Assembly: GCF_009801115.1 (NCBI RefSeq)
Contig: NZ_VTOL01000002.1
Coordinates: forward strand, 248,001 to 312,000
Reading direction: 5' to 3'
From: Dyadobacter sp. 3J3
GTDB lineage: Bacteria; Bacteroidota; Bacteroidia; Cytophagales; Spirosomataceae
Length of the DNA: 64,000 nucleotides
Below are positions 53,380 to 62,003 of the stretch, one piece after another; the first letter of the stretch is position 1; the number at the start of each line of letters is the position of its first letter. The position numbers were made by a program, and so were the translations under genes. The notes under the pieces are model-generated. The model searched no databases. It had not been told where the DNA came from and saw only the letters and a list, made by a program, of their open reading frames with translations.

Positions 53380-54023
53380 GTGCCAACTTATACATACAAA
53401 TCTCGGTAACTGACGAGCAAAAGAAATATGCCCGCCAATTGGTTGAATTTTCACTCCGCCATCATAAAATTGCAAATGTCTGGGACAACCAGAATGAGCG
53501 ATTCTCCCAAACCCGCATCATGCGGTACACAGGGAGTTTGGGAGAAATTGTTTTTGCAGATACTTATCACCTTCCCAGACCTGTCAAATCTTTCGGTGCA
53601 GCAGACGGCCAGGATTGGGGACAAGATTTCCTGATCCACTCTGACCAATATACTTTTTCACTGGATATCAAATCCATGAGAAGACGAACGGGAAATCTTT
53701 CCGCGGATTACGTCCTTAACATTCCGGCGTTTCAGCTACATAAAGCACGTTCAAAAACCTCGCATTATTTCTGTATTTCATTTCACCAAACAGAAAGCGA
53801 AGGCACTGTTGCCTCTCTTTTAGGTTTTATTGACAAACATGCTTTGCTTAATGGTGAAGTCGGAACCTTAATTACAAAAGGCACCGATAGGATCCGCTTT
53901 GATCAAAGCACTTTCACATTTCAAGCAGATACGTATGAAATTTTGTTAAAGGATATTGAATCTCCCGTGCTTACGGATACCATAAGAGGCCTGAAAGGCT
54001 TTCGCGTATGCCATTTGAGATAA
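53361..54023 (+). CDS. putative PD-(D/E)XK restriction endonuclease
   Basis: The 220-residue protein has the order of a PD-(D/E)XK nuclease: Glu in the helix SLGEIVFADTYH, Asp in DWGQDFLI, then SLDIKSM, thirteen residues later, giving D...D-I-K. The adjacent gene is an N6-adenine methyltransferase, as expected of a restriction-modification pair. The frame opens at GTG 53361; TTG 53376 is an alternative that overlaps the previous stop (TTGA). Start choice is uncertain. The family within restriction enzymes was not identified, and recognition site is unknown. Confidence 0.6.
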   Translation: MEQNVLSANLYIQISVTDEQKKYARQLVEFSLRHHKIANVWDNQNERFSQTRIMRYTGSLGEIVFADTYHLPRPVKSFGAADGQDWGQDFLIHSDQYTFSLDIKSMRRRTGNLSADYVLNIPAFQLHKARSKTSHYFCISFHQTESEGTVASLLGFIDKHALLNGEVGTLITKGTDRIRFDQSTFTFQADTYEILLKDIESPVLTDTIRGLKGFRVCHLR

Positions 54024-54104
54024 TCAAAATATATGTATATTTGACTGGATTATTTATTTAATACTCCAAAAAAAAGCAAGATGAGAAAGGATTTATAAAA
54101 ATAA

Positions 54105-55580
54105 ATGGCCTCAAAAACGCGTACTTACGAAAAAAAAAAACTGCTTGGGCAAATCTATACTCCCGCTTTCATCGTAGAAAAAATTCTTGATAACTCTGGA
54201 TTTCACCAACTTGATTTTAGCAAAATTTCTATTCTCGATCCCGCTTGTGGCGATGGTCGTTTTCTAGTTCCGATTGCACGCTATATCATTGAAAATTCAC
54301 CCAAAGAAAACTTAAAGCAACATCTTGAAAATATAAATGGTTGGGATATTGATCCGGAAGCCATAAATCTTTGTAGACAAAATCTTGAAGAACTGGTATA
54401 CTCACTGAATTTAAAGGTTGACTGGCAACTTCAAAATCTGGATGCTTTACAGCAAATTGACGGTAATGAAAAATTTGACCTGATCATTGGAAATCCTCCT
54501 TACATTCGAATTCAGAATCTTTCTGCTCAACAACGTCAATTTATTCAAAAGTCATATTCCTTTTGTAAATCAGGATCAACCGATGCGTTTGTCGCATTTT
54601 TTCAGTTAGCTTCCACCCTATTGACCGACAACGGTATTTGCGGATTTATTACACCAAACTCATTTTTAAGCTCCGAAACCGGAAAACCACTTCGGTCCTA
54701 TTTTGCAGATCAGCAAAATCTCAGACAAATTACCAATTATCGTTCTGTTCGCATTTTTGGGAATACAGGGACTTATGCCGCGATCACTATTTTCGGAAAG
54801 CAGTCGCAGGAAACTTTTCATTATGAGCTAAGCGATTATGATTTGAGCTATCAAAAACGGGAAATATCTTTTTCAGAGCTCAATAAAAATAGTCATTGGA
54901 ACCTTTCCGTTGAAAAGAATCTAAATATTGAAGGGAAGAATCTGGGCAAAATTTGTCAGATTTCAGTTGGACTTACCACACTTTCCGATAGCCTTTTCCT
55001 GTTTTCTATTTTAAAGAAAAAGGAAAATCTCGTTCAGTGTATTAATAAAAGCGGGCAGGTTTTCTGGCTTGAAAGTGAACTTACCAAGCCAATTGTTAAA
55101 GGATCCAAATTAAAAACTTCTTCGGATCCGGTGAATGAATTTATCATTTTTCCTTATGGAAAAGATAAAAACGGAAAGCACAAAATTATTCCTGAGGCGA
55201 CTCTCGCGCGAGATTATCCCAAGACTTATAAATATTTGCTAAGTATAAAAAAGGATCTTTTAAAAAGAGATAACGGTAAGCCAAATGCAGTTGCGTGGTA
55301 TGCATTCGGACGTGCGCAAGGACTCGATTCTTCTTTTGGAAAGAAGATTATTTTCTCCCCTATGAACAAGTTCCCTAACTTTGTTTTACACGAAAATCCT
55401 GATTGCACGGTTTATTCGGGTTATTTTATAAAATATGACGGTGATTATGAATTTTTATTAGCGCAGTTAAATTCACAAAGAATGGCCGATTTTATCGCTA
55501 TTTCAGGCAGAGATTTCCAAGGCGGTTATAAAGGGTATAATAAAAAAGTGGTTGAAAATTTTGTCATAACTGGTATATAA
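54105..55580 (+). CDS. N6-adenine DNA methyltransferase (Eco57I/TaqI-type)
   Basis: The 491-residue protein has a class I methyltransferase domain with SAM motif I DPACGDGRFLVPIARY and motif IV NPPYIRIQNLS, the adenine N6 signature. The lead-in KLLGQIYTPAFIVEKIL ('GqfYTP') is typical of Eco57I-like and TaqI-like enzymes. The C-terminal half (about 260-490) is a target-recognition region (ISVGLTTLSDSLFLF, FSPMNKFPNFVL, LNSQRMADFIAISG). It should protect the host sites cut by the neighbouring nuclease. It ends one base into the DinB-like gene (TAATG). Confidence 0.88.
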   Translation: MASKTRTYEKKKLLGQIYTPAFIVEKILDNSGFHQLDFSKISILDPACGDGRFLVPIARYIIENSPKENLKQHLENINGWDIDPEAINLCRQNLEELVYSLNLKVDWQLQNLDALQQIDGNEKFDLIIGNPPYIRIQNLSAQQRQFIQKSYSFCKSGSTDAFVAFFQLASTLLTDNGICGFITPNSFLSSETGKPLRSYFADQQNLRQITNYRSVRIFGNTGTYAAITIFGKQSQETFHYELSDYDLSYQKREISFSELNKNSHWNLSVEKNLNIEGKNLGKICQISVGLTTLSDSLFLFSILKKKENLVQCINKSGQVFWLESELTKPIVKGSKLKTSSDPVNEFIIFPYGKDKNGKHKIIPEATLARDYPKTYKYLLSIKKDLLKRDNGKPNAVAWYAFGRAQGLDSSFGKKIIFSPMNKFPNFVLHENPDCTVYSGYFIKYDGDYEFLLAQLNSQRMADFIAISGRDFQGGYKGYNKKVVENFVITGI

Positions 55581-56029
55581 TGGAAACTGTGCAGCAGGCA
55601 TCTCAAAGACTTACATACCTGATTCAAACGATTCCTGATCTGCTGAAAAATATTTCAGAAACCGACTTCATTACAAAATCCTCACCATCAAAATGGAGCA
55701 AAAAAGAAATCCTTGGCCATTTAATTGATAGCGCGACGAACAATCACCAACGGTTTATCAGAATTCAATACGAAAATGAACCAGTCATTTTCTATGACCA
55801 AAATAAATGGAATGAACTCAGCCATTATCAAAATCTGAGTACAGCAGATTTAATTCAGTTTTGGAAAAGTTACAACCAGCATCTTGGAGCGATTATTGAC
55901 GTGATTCCAGAAAACAGTCTGCACCGCCTTGGAGTTGGTAGCGATGGCCAGAAATTGCCACTTCACTTTTACATCACAGATTATGTCGGGCATCTTGAGC
56001 ACCACTTGAAACAACTTGTCACATACTGA
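55580..56029 (+). CDS. DinB-like four-helix protein
   Basis: The 149-residue protein has the DinB/YfiT metal-binding helical fold, with His residues in ILGHLIDSATNNHQRFI and DYVGHLEHHLKQLVTY placed like the three metal ligands of the family. Such proteins act in thiol-transferase or stress reactions; function is not clear. Translational coupling to the methyltransferase (shared base, TAATG) is striking, though DinB-like genes sit beside many unrelated genes. Confidence 0.8.
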   Translation: METVQQASQRLTYLIQTIPDLLKNISETDFITKSSPSKWSKKEILGHLIDSATNNHQRFIRIQYENEPVIFYDQNKWNELSHYQNLSTADLIQFWKSYNQHLGAIIDVIPENSLHRLGVGSDGQKLPLHFYITDYVGHLEHHLKQLVTY

Positions 56030-56102
56030 CAACTTGAATAACTCACTATCTGTTTGAAAGCCAAAGGTTTTAAAAAAATATTTTACCTATTGAATATAAA
56101 TT

Positions 56103-56116
56103 AACGAACGTTCATT
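56103..56116 (+). promoter_or_regulatory. probable TetR operator
   Basis: AACGAACGTTCATT contains the perfect palindrome GAACGTTC (56106-56113). It sits directly upstream of the -7 box (56117) and of the tetR start, and would let the regulator block its own promoter. Confidence 0.6.
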
Positions 56117-56124
56117 TATATTTG
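56117..56124 (+). promoter_or_regulatory. -7 box of the tetR promoter
   Basis: TATATTTG matches TAnnTTTG, with TTG at 56090-56092, a 24-base spacer. The transcript start would fall close to ATG 56133, giving an almost leaderless mRNA. Confidence 0.5.
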
Positions 56125-56132
56125 TATCACTT

Positions 56133-56720
56133 ATGAGAACAAGAGATACAAACAAAGAAGTTATAATAAAACAGAAGGCGATCGAGATGATTGTAAGCCA
56201 AGGTTTTGACGGGCTCAGTATGCATAAACTTGCCAAAGCATCAGGCGTTTCTGTGGCCACCATTTACATTTATTTTAAAGACCGGGAAAGCCTGTTACAA
56301 CAACTTTTTAAAGAAGAAAGTATAAAAATGGCGGATGCAACCTTAATCAACTTTGATCCCGAATGTCATTTTGATGAAGGTCTAAAAGTGCAGTGGCTAA
56401 ATCGAATGAACTATTGCATGGAAAATCAAATCAGCATGACTTTCATGGAGCAATTCAAACACTCTCCGCTGGTCGACCGCTCTGTGATGGAAAGAAGATT
56501 TATTGATGCCATGTCGAAATTCGTTCATACCGCTATATCGCGAAAGGAACTTATTCCGCTCCCTGTCGAAATTTATTGGTCTATTGCCTTTGGACCTCTT
56601 TATCAACTGGTAAAGTTTCACATTTCAAAAACCAGTATGCCGGGAAGGCCGCCTTTTATTTTTGATGATGAGAAAATAAATCTCACATTATCATTGGTAA
56701 TCAAAGCGTTAAAACCCTGA
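56133..56720 (+). CDS. TetR-family transcriptional regulator
   Basis: The 195-residue protein has the TetR N-terminal DNA-binding domain (about 8-55: AIEMIVSQGFDGLSMHKLAK followed by ASGVSVATIYIYFKDRESLL) and a helical ligand-binding C-terminal half. It should repress its own gene through the palindrome at 56103, and probably the two genes downstream (small protein and MFS transporter). The inducer is not known; a drug or toxic compound is likely given the transporter. Confidence 0.92.
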   Translation: MRTRDTNKEVIIKQKAIEMIVSQGFDGLSMHKLAKASGVSVATIYIYFKDRESLLQQLFKEESIKMADATLINFDPECHFDEGLKVQWLNRMNYCMENQISMTFMEQFKHSPLVDRSVMERRFIDAMSKFVHTAISRKELIPLPVEIYWSIAFGPLYQLVKFHISKTSMPGRPPFIFDDEKINLTLSLVIKALKP

Positions 56721-56828
56721 AACTTTTTATTTTAAAATTTAAAGTAATTCCAGTTTTCATCCGTTTTCCTGTGTAAAACCTGATTTTTTTTTAAAAATAC
56801 ATTGACTCACTCTTTTAATAAATAAGCT

Positions 56829-57065
56829 ATGGAAACGCAATACCCTGACAACAAATATGTGCTTGTTTTCAAAACCAACCTACACTTTAAAGACTTAAAA
56901 AAAATAGAACCTGTCCTGAACGCAGAAAAGAAAATTATTTGCTGGAACGTAGACTTAACAGATTGCGACAATGTACTCCGCATTGAATCGGACGGTCCGC
57001 ATACAAAAGAGATGATAGCAATCTTAGCCAATGAAGGATATGTTTGTGAAGAACTAACCGACTAA
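56829..57065 (+). CDS. small HMA-like protein of 78 residues
   Basis: The 78-residue acidic protein (METQYPDNKYVLVFKTNL, then LKKIEPVLNAEKKIICWNVD and a segment ending EMIAILANEGYVCEELTD) has the beta-alpha-beta-beta-alpha-beta order of a ferredoxin-like/HMA fold, but no CxxC metal motif. I do not recognise a named function. It lies between the TetR gene and the MFS gene in the same direction. Confidence 0.65.
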   Translation: METQYPDNKYVLVFKTNLHFKDLKKIEPVLNAEKKIICWNVDLTDCDNVLRIESDGPHTKEMIAILANEGYVCEELTD

Positions 57066-57077
57066 ACCGTCCTCTAT

Positions 57078-58342
57078 ATGTCTGAAAAACAACCTGAAAC
57101 TTTTACTAAATACCAAAATTTATCATCGCCATTCTTGCCATAGTGCAATTTACAGTTATTCTCGATTTTATGGTTCTTTCACCGTTGGGAGCTATTCTAT
57201 TGAAAGAACTTTCCATATCAACTTCGCAATTTGCATTGGTCGTTTCAGCCTATGCATTCAGTGCCGGAGCAGCAGGTTTGCTGGCAGCAGGCTTTGCAGA
57301 CAAGTTCGACAGGAAGAAACTTTTACTCTTTTTTTATATCGGATTTATTGGCGGCACCTTCCTCTGCGGGATTTCTCCTAGCTATGAATTTCTGCTTATG
57401 GCAAGAGTGGTAACCGGAATTTTCGGAGGCGTTATGAGTTCGATCAGTTTCGCAATTATAACGGATCTTTTCGCTATTCAGGTTCGAGGGCGGGTGATGG
57501 GATTTGTTCAGATGGCCTTTGCCAGCAGCCAGGTTTTGGGTATTCCACTGGGTTTGTTTTTGGCTAATACTTACAACTGGCACGCTCCTTTTTTAATGAT
57601 TGTTGGACTGAGTATCTTAGTGGCCTTGTCTATTTTCATTTACATGAAACCGATAGATGCCCACCTCAAACTACAAAAAACAGGCAATGCTTTTGAACAT
57701 TTAACTTCAATTTTTGGAGAATTAAACTATCTGCGTGCCTTTGCAGCAACCACTTTGCTAGCTACCGGTGGATTTATGCTGATGCCATTTGGCAATGCAT
57801 ACGGTGTTCATAATTTAGGAATCAATATCAAACAACTACCCTACCTGTATATGATTACCGGCGTTTGTATGTTGGTAGCAAGCCCGATTATGGGAAAATT
57901 GAGTGACAAGATCGGCAAGTTTAAAATGTTCATAATCGGATCTTTAATAACTTCGATAATGACCTTAATCTATTGCAACCTGGGTATAACACCGCTTTGG
58001 ATTATTATCATCATCAATATTTTACTATTCGTTGGCATTAGTGGAAGAATGATTGCCGCCAGTGCCTTAATGACCGCCGTTCCGGAACCTCAGGACAGAG
58101 GTGCATTTATGGGAATCAATGCTTCAATACAGCAAATTGCCGGTGGCGTTGCCTCTATCATTGCAGGAATGATCGTTTCAGAAACCGATACGGGGTACCT
58201 TAATAATTACGGATTACTGGGTAATGTTGTAGTCCTGGCCGTAATTTTAACCGTATTTCTAATGTACAATCTGTATAGGTTCATTTCCAAAAAGGAACAA
58301 AATAATTTACACCCGACAGCCACCACATCAGAAGCAATTTAA
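57078..58342 (+). CDS. MFS efflux transporter, apparent one-base frameshift near the start
   Basis: The main frame (from GTG 57143) gives 399 residues and twelve helices, with FDRKKLLLFFYIGFIGGTFL and VTGIFGGVMSSISFAIITDL as motif A and C equivalents. It resembles AraJ/drug-efflux MFS proteins. The true N-terminus is in another frame: ATG 57078 codes MSEKQPETFTKYQ, and restoring one A in the run 57115-57118 continues as KFIIAILAIVQFTV into TM1. As given, TM1 would be cut short. Downstream of TetR, so it is probably the regulated exporter. Confidence 0.78.
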
Positions 58343-58634
58343 TCATTACTATTGATTAGAAAATAATATAAAAATTTCATCTGCAAAAGAACCTCCTGGC
58401 CGGGAGGTTTTTTTTATTTTCAATTTATTACCCAAATTAACATTTTGTAATACAGCAACTTAAAAAAAAATTATAAAATAATCACAATTACTTTTAGTAT
58501 TATCAATACATTTTATTAATATTATACTTTAAGAACTTATTATTTTATATTATTAGTTCTAAGAATATTTTCCGTTTATTTACAAATCAAACAGATCATT
58601 CATTTGTAACTTTTAATACATATAATACTTTTAA
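58343..58634. other. AT-rich region upstream of parA
   Basis: 292 bases with a terminator at 58390 and a very AT-rich stretch. AGAACT (58532-58537) and AGTTCT (58555-58560) form a 6-bp inverted repeat that could be an operator or partition site of the following pair, with weak support. A TTTG at 58602-58605 and TACTTTTA near 58627 resemble promoter elements. Confidence 0.4.
58390..58416 (+). terminator. intrinsic terminator after the MFS gene
   Basis: AACCTCC (58390-58396) pairs with GGAGGTT (58403-58409), followed by a T run. Confidence 0.85.
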
Positions 58635-59399
58635 ATGAAAATCATCAGTATTGTCAATAACAAAGGTGGTGTTGGAAAAACTACTTCCGCACAGAGTATC
58701 GCAGCAGGTCTTGCCAAATTTGCCAATGCACGTGTGCTGGTAATTGACCTGGATGCGCAGGCTAGTTTGACAAAAAGTTTTGGGATTGTACACAGTGGTT
58801 TAAAGAAGGACAGTGGTTCTTTTATAACCGGAGAATATGCTTTTGAAGAAATTGTACAAAGAGTTGGGGACGTCGATATTTTGCCCGGTTCTGCCGAGAT
58901 GAGCCACAAGGAAGACACGATCAAGTCGGCTCCGATATTTCCGTTCAACTTGAAAATTGCACTGGAAAAAGTGAAGGACAAATACGATTTTGTGATCATT
59001 GATTGTCCACCCGCACTGAACGGTAATACAAGAATGGCGCTGGTGTCCTGTCACCAGTATTACGTACCTCTTCAGGCCGAATTTTTAAGCTATGAAGGTC
59101 TTAGAAATTTCCTGGTTTACTCAGCTGAAATTAAGAAAATCAGCCCGACAACAAATCTTGGCGGTGTATTTGCAACACGGTATAATCCTAAAATAAGAAA
59201 GAAGATCAGCCATGAACTTATCAGCGCTACCAAGGAGCAACTTGGTGACGTGTTCATGAATAGCTATATTCGTGATAATATTGCTTTATCCGAAGCGCAG
59301 GCTAGTGGTACCAATATTTTCGATTATGCTCCAAATAGTAATGGTGCGGAAGATTATTATAAATTAACAAAGGAAATTCTCGAACGTATAAACAATTAA
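58635..59399 (+). CDS. ParA-family partition ATPase
   Basis: The 254-residue protein has the deviant Walker A MKIISIVNNKGGVGKTTSAQ at the extreme N-terminus, VLVIDLDAQASLTKSF (Walker A'), and DFVIIDCPPALNGNTRMAL (Walker B). It belongs to the ParA/Soj ATPases that move DNA or proteins over the nucleoid. The short form without an N-terminal HTH, followed directly by a small ribbon-helix-helix-like gene, is like plasmid type Ib systems. The surrounding genes are chromosomal, so this is an orphan or integrated cassette. Confidence 0.92.
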   Translation: MKIISIVNNKGGVGKTTSAQSIAAGLAKFANARVLVIDLDAQASLTKSFGIVHSGLKKDSGSFITGEYAFEEIVQRVGDVDILPGSAEMSHKEDTIKSAPIFPFNLKIALEKVKDKYDFVIIDCPPALNGNTRMALVSCHQYYVPLQAEFLSYEGLRNFLVYSAEIKKISPTTNLGGVFATRYNPKIRKKISHELISATKEQLGDVFMNSYIRDNIALSEAQASGTNIFDYAPNSNGAEDYYKLTKEILERINN

Positions 59400-59402
59400 A
59401 AT

Positions 59403-59705
59403 ATGGCAAAGGAAAGGAAATTTGATTTCGCACCTCTACCCATTGTCTCTGACATCAACAACGATATTGAAGATAATTCATCAGACACCGAGATTAACGG
59501 CGTACCTACCAAAGTCACGTTTGACTGTGACTACATCCTTTTGGAAAAAATGAAGGACTATGGTTATTGGGAAGGCCTTACACAGAAAGATATTATTCTG
59601 GAAGCGCTTACCCGTTATTTTGATGCCGCCGAAATAAGACCACGTCCTGATAAAATCCGCAATAAAACCAAAGTTGGGCGCAAGCCAAAAGCTTTGGTCA
59701 ACTAA
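59403..59705 (+). CDS. small ribbon-helix-helix-like partner of ParA
   Basis: The 100-residue protein starts three bases after parA. A flexible acidic N-terminus is followed by KVTFDCDYILLEKMKDYGYW then EGLTQKDIILEALTRYFDA, a strand-helix-helix order as in RHH proteins such as ParG/omega, and a basic C-terminus (KIRNKTKVGRKPKALVN). It probably binds a centromere-like site and represses the operon. I see no proven repeats nearby to name as the site. Confidence 0.7.
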   Translation: MAKERKFDFAPLPIVSDINNDIEDNSSDTEINGVPTKVTFDCDYILLEKMKDYGYWEGLTQKDIILEALTRYFDAAEIRPRPDKIRNKTKVGRKPKALVN

Positions 59706-59712
59706 AAAAAAA

Positions 59713-59746
59713 TTAACGTATTTCCTGATCACGGGAAATACGTTAA
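59713..59746 (-). terminator. terminator of the decarboxylase operon
   Basis: A perfect 13-bp stem (59713-59725 with 59734-59746) has the loop TGATCACG and a nine-base T run on the minus strand. It ends the leftward decarboxylase operon and may also serve the parA pair. Confidence 0.85.
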
Positions 59747-59785
59747 CCGAAAAAATTCAGTTTTTGATGAAGTCGCTGTAAGTAA

Positions 59786-61177
59786 TTACAGCATTTTTAA
59801 TACTTCTTCCATTTCCTGAATGGCAATATCAATATCTTCTTTTGAAGTTCGGAAATTTACAAAAGCTGCTCGAATACAAAGCTTACCATCCAATACGGTT
59901 GGTGTCATAAATACTTTCCCTCTGGTGTTCAAAATATTCAGAAATTCAGATGTTTTATTTTTGTCTTTTAAAACAAAACAAACAACATTGAGATGTACGG
60001 ATCCTGAAAGCTCCAAAAACGCACTGTTTTGCAGATACGTTTTTAACAGCGTTGCGCAATGGACACTGTTTTCAACAATCCATTTAAAACCATTTTTTCC
60101 ATAAGCTACCAGGCTGAACCAGGCTGGTAAGGCACGGAATCTGCGTGAATTTTCAGGCAGGAAATTCAGGTATGAAAAGTTATCCTCAGGATTTCCCAGG
60201 TAAGGCGCATTGGAATTTTGGAAAGTCTGGATTTGAAACTTTTGATGTTCTTTTCTGGTAAGGAAAATAGCACTGTCGTACGGGACATTCATCCATTTAT
60301 GGCAGTCGATGGTAATGCTGTCTGCATTTACCCAATCGTTCAATAAATGGAGATGATTATCAGAACAGGCGGCAAAGGCGCCAAAAGCAGCGTCGACGTG
60401 CATCCAGAATGGGTATTTCTTTTTCAAATCAGTGATTGCTCTAAAATTATCAAAATCAACAGTGTTGACAGTTCCCCCGCTACAATTTAGAATTACAGAC
60501 TTTCCCGAATACGCAATCAATTTCTGTTCAAGATCAACCAGATCAATGCGCTCCCTTCCTTGCTCCGTCTTAATTTTGACAATATTGTTACTACCAAAAC
60601 CCAACATCGAAAGTGATTTGACAACAGAAGAATGCGGTGTGGCAGCCAAAACGATAATCTCATCAGACATTCCGTCCCTGGCAATATCCTTCCCTAAATG
60701 AGCACCTGCCCATTGCCGCGCCACACCCAGGCACGTAAAATTTGACATGGTAGCTCCGGATACAAAACCTCCGTTAAAATGATCAGGAAGTCCGACTAAT
60801 TCGGTCACCAACTTAATGGTTTGCAACTCTAAAATAGCTGAAATATCACCATTCCCCTGCGTGCTTTGGGTGTTTTGATCGAATACCGATGTTAACCAGT
60901 CACCTGCCAGAGCTGCTGGTGTGACGCCGCCTACTACATATCCCCAATAGCGAGGCCCGGCACTGGAAACCATTAGTTTCCTGAAATTTTCATTGAAAAA
61001 CCCAAGCGCTCCGCTGGCTCCAAGGCCATTATCTTTTAACTGGTAAGAATCCGTATTTTGATCCCTGTGACTTGTAGGAATTTCATTGATCGCATTAAGA
61101 AAAGAAATACTGTCTTTTTGTATTTCTTCTAAAATTGACGAAAACTGTTCAAGGTCATTTTTTAGTATTTCATTCAT
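59786..61177 (-). CDS. PLP-dependent group II amino-acid decarboxylase
   Basis: The 463-residue protein has the aromatic-amino-acid/glutamate-type fold: GGFVSGATMSNFTCLGVARQ, ILNCSGGTVNTVDFDNF, FWMHVDAAFGAFAACSDN (Asp near the PLP ring) and the PLP lysine in ITIDCHKWMNVPYDSAIFL. It decarboxylates an amino acid; the particular substrate (aromatic, glutamate, diaminobutyrate or other) cannot be told. The stop of the SnoaL-like gene overlaps its start (ATGA at 61177-61174). Confidence 0.9.
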   Translation of the reverse strand: MNEILKNDLEQFSSILEEIQKDSISFLNAINEIPTSHRDQNTDSYQLKDNGLGASGALGFFNENFRKLMVSSAGPRYWGYVVGGVTPAALAGDWLTSVFDQNTQSTQGNGDISAILELQTIKLVTELVGLPDHFNGGFVSGATMSNFTCLGVARQWAGAHLGKDIARDGMSDEIIVLAATPHSSVVKSLSMLGFGSNNIVKIKTEQGRERIDLVDLEQKLIAYSGKSVILNCSGGTVNTVDFDNFRAITDLKKKYPFWMHVDAAFGAFAACSDNHLHLLNDWVNADSITIDCHKWMNVPYDSAIFLTRKEHQKFQIQTFQNSNAPYLGNPEDNFSYLNFLPENSRRFRALPAWFSLVAYGKNGFKWIVENSVHCATLLKTYLQNSAFLELSGSVHLNVVCFVLKDKNKTSEFLNILNTRGKVFMTPTVLDGKLCIRAAFVNFRTSKEDIDIAIQEMEEVLKML

Positions 61178-61530
61178 TGACTTAAATTGTAATGCGCCCG
61201 GACAAAATTTATTTTCCCTTCACTATCAAACTGCATAAATTCAGCCGATTTTTTATTATTTACACTGGTATAAAATAGTATGAGTGATTCGGTCCCAACC
61301 AGGATTTCATGCAGATAAAAAAACAGATCAGGATAAAGAGCAAGCGCTTTTATGAAATAATCTTTCAATGTGTTTTTATCCTTTATTACACCTTCTGAAT
61401 TCGTACCCAACTGTTTAATAATCGGAGAATAAAATTCTATATCCTCGGAATAATGACTTAGAATTTTTTCTATATCGTGGTCATTCCAGGAATCAATCCA
61501 CTCTTTGGAAAATTGCTGTATATCGATCAT
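61174..61530 (-). CDS. NTF2-like/SnoaL-like small protein
   Basis: The 118-residue protein has the NTF2 cone fold: an N-terminal helix (FSKEWIDSWNDHDIEKILSH), then YSEDIEFYSPII and the strands FFYLHEILVGTESLILFYTS. The family includes small isomerases, dehydratases and binding proteins for hydrophobic ligands. It overlaps the decarboxylase by four bases. A role in binding or altering the decarboxylase product is plausible; no active-site residue can be pinned down. Confidence 0.85.
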   Translation of the reverse strand: MIDIQQFSKEWIDSWNDHDIEKILSHYSEDIEFYSPIIKQLGTNSEGVIKDKNTLKDYFIKALALYPDLFFYLHEILVGTESLILFYTSVNNKKSAEFMQFDSEGKINFVRAHYNLSQ

Positions 61531-61550
61531 AAAATTCTTTTGTATTTTGA

Positions 61551-62003
61551 TTATAAAACCAACTCCATTTTAATATCCGCCCTTTTGTACAAACCTGGTT
61601 CAAGAGGAATTTCCTGGAAACCCATTTTGAGATACATTGCAATAGCCGGTTTCAATTGTGTGCTGGAATACAGGATCAGCTTTTCAGCATGCATACTTCT
61701 GGCTGTTTCTACAATGGATTTACAAAGTAGCTTTCCAATCCCCAGGCCTCTCAGGTCTTTTCTTACGGCCATTTTTGCCATTTCAAAAACACCCGGTGCA
61801 GCATATTTCAACGCAACCGTTCCAACTATTTCCCCTTCATTTTCAACAAAGATGATTCGGCCTCCATCTTTTAAAATAGCTTCTTCCGGATTTTCAAAAG
61901 CATAACTATCAAACGGCTCAACTGTAAAATATTCTTCGAGCCAGCTTAAATTTAGATCTTTAAAATAGACCTGATAGTCAGGTTTATAGTTAATTATTTT
62001 CAT
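61551..62003 (-). CDS. GNAT-family N-acetyltransferase (second in window)
   Basis: The start is ATG 62003 (MKIINYKPDYQVYFKDL); the frame runs further up but inside the DinB gene. About 150 residues. The acetyl-CoA motif A is EMAKMAVRKDLRGLGIGKLL, with AIAMYLKMGFQEIPLEPGLY as motif B. It overlaps the DinB stop by 14 bases. With the amine-forming decarboxylase in the same operon, acetylation of the amine product is a reasonable guess. Confidence 0.85.
   Translation of the reverse strand: MKIINYKPDYQVYFKDLNLSWLEEYFTVEPFDSYAFENPEEAILKDGGRIIFVENEGEIVGTVALKYAAPGVFEMAKMAVRKDLRGLGIGKLLCKSIVETARSMHAEKLILYSSTQLKPAIAMYLKMGFQEIPLEPGLYKRADIKMELVL

Noticed and set aside
57078..57143. Programmed -1 frameshift as the main explanation for the MFS start
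   Set aside because: The heptamer fits, but no stem-loop or pseudoknot was found after it, and a lost A in a homopolymer explains it more simply. Kept only as an alternative.
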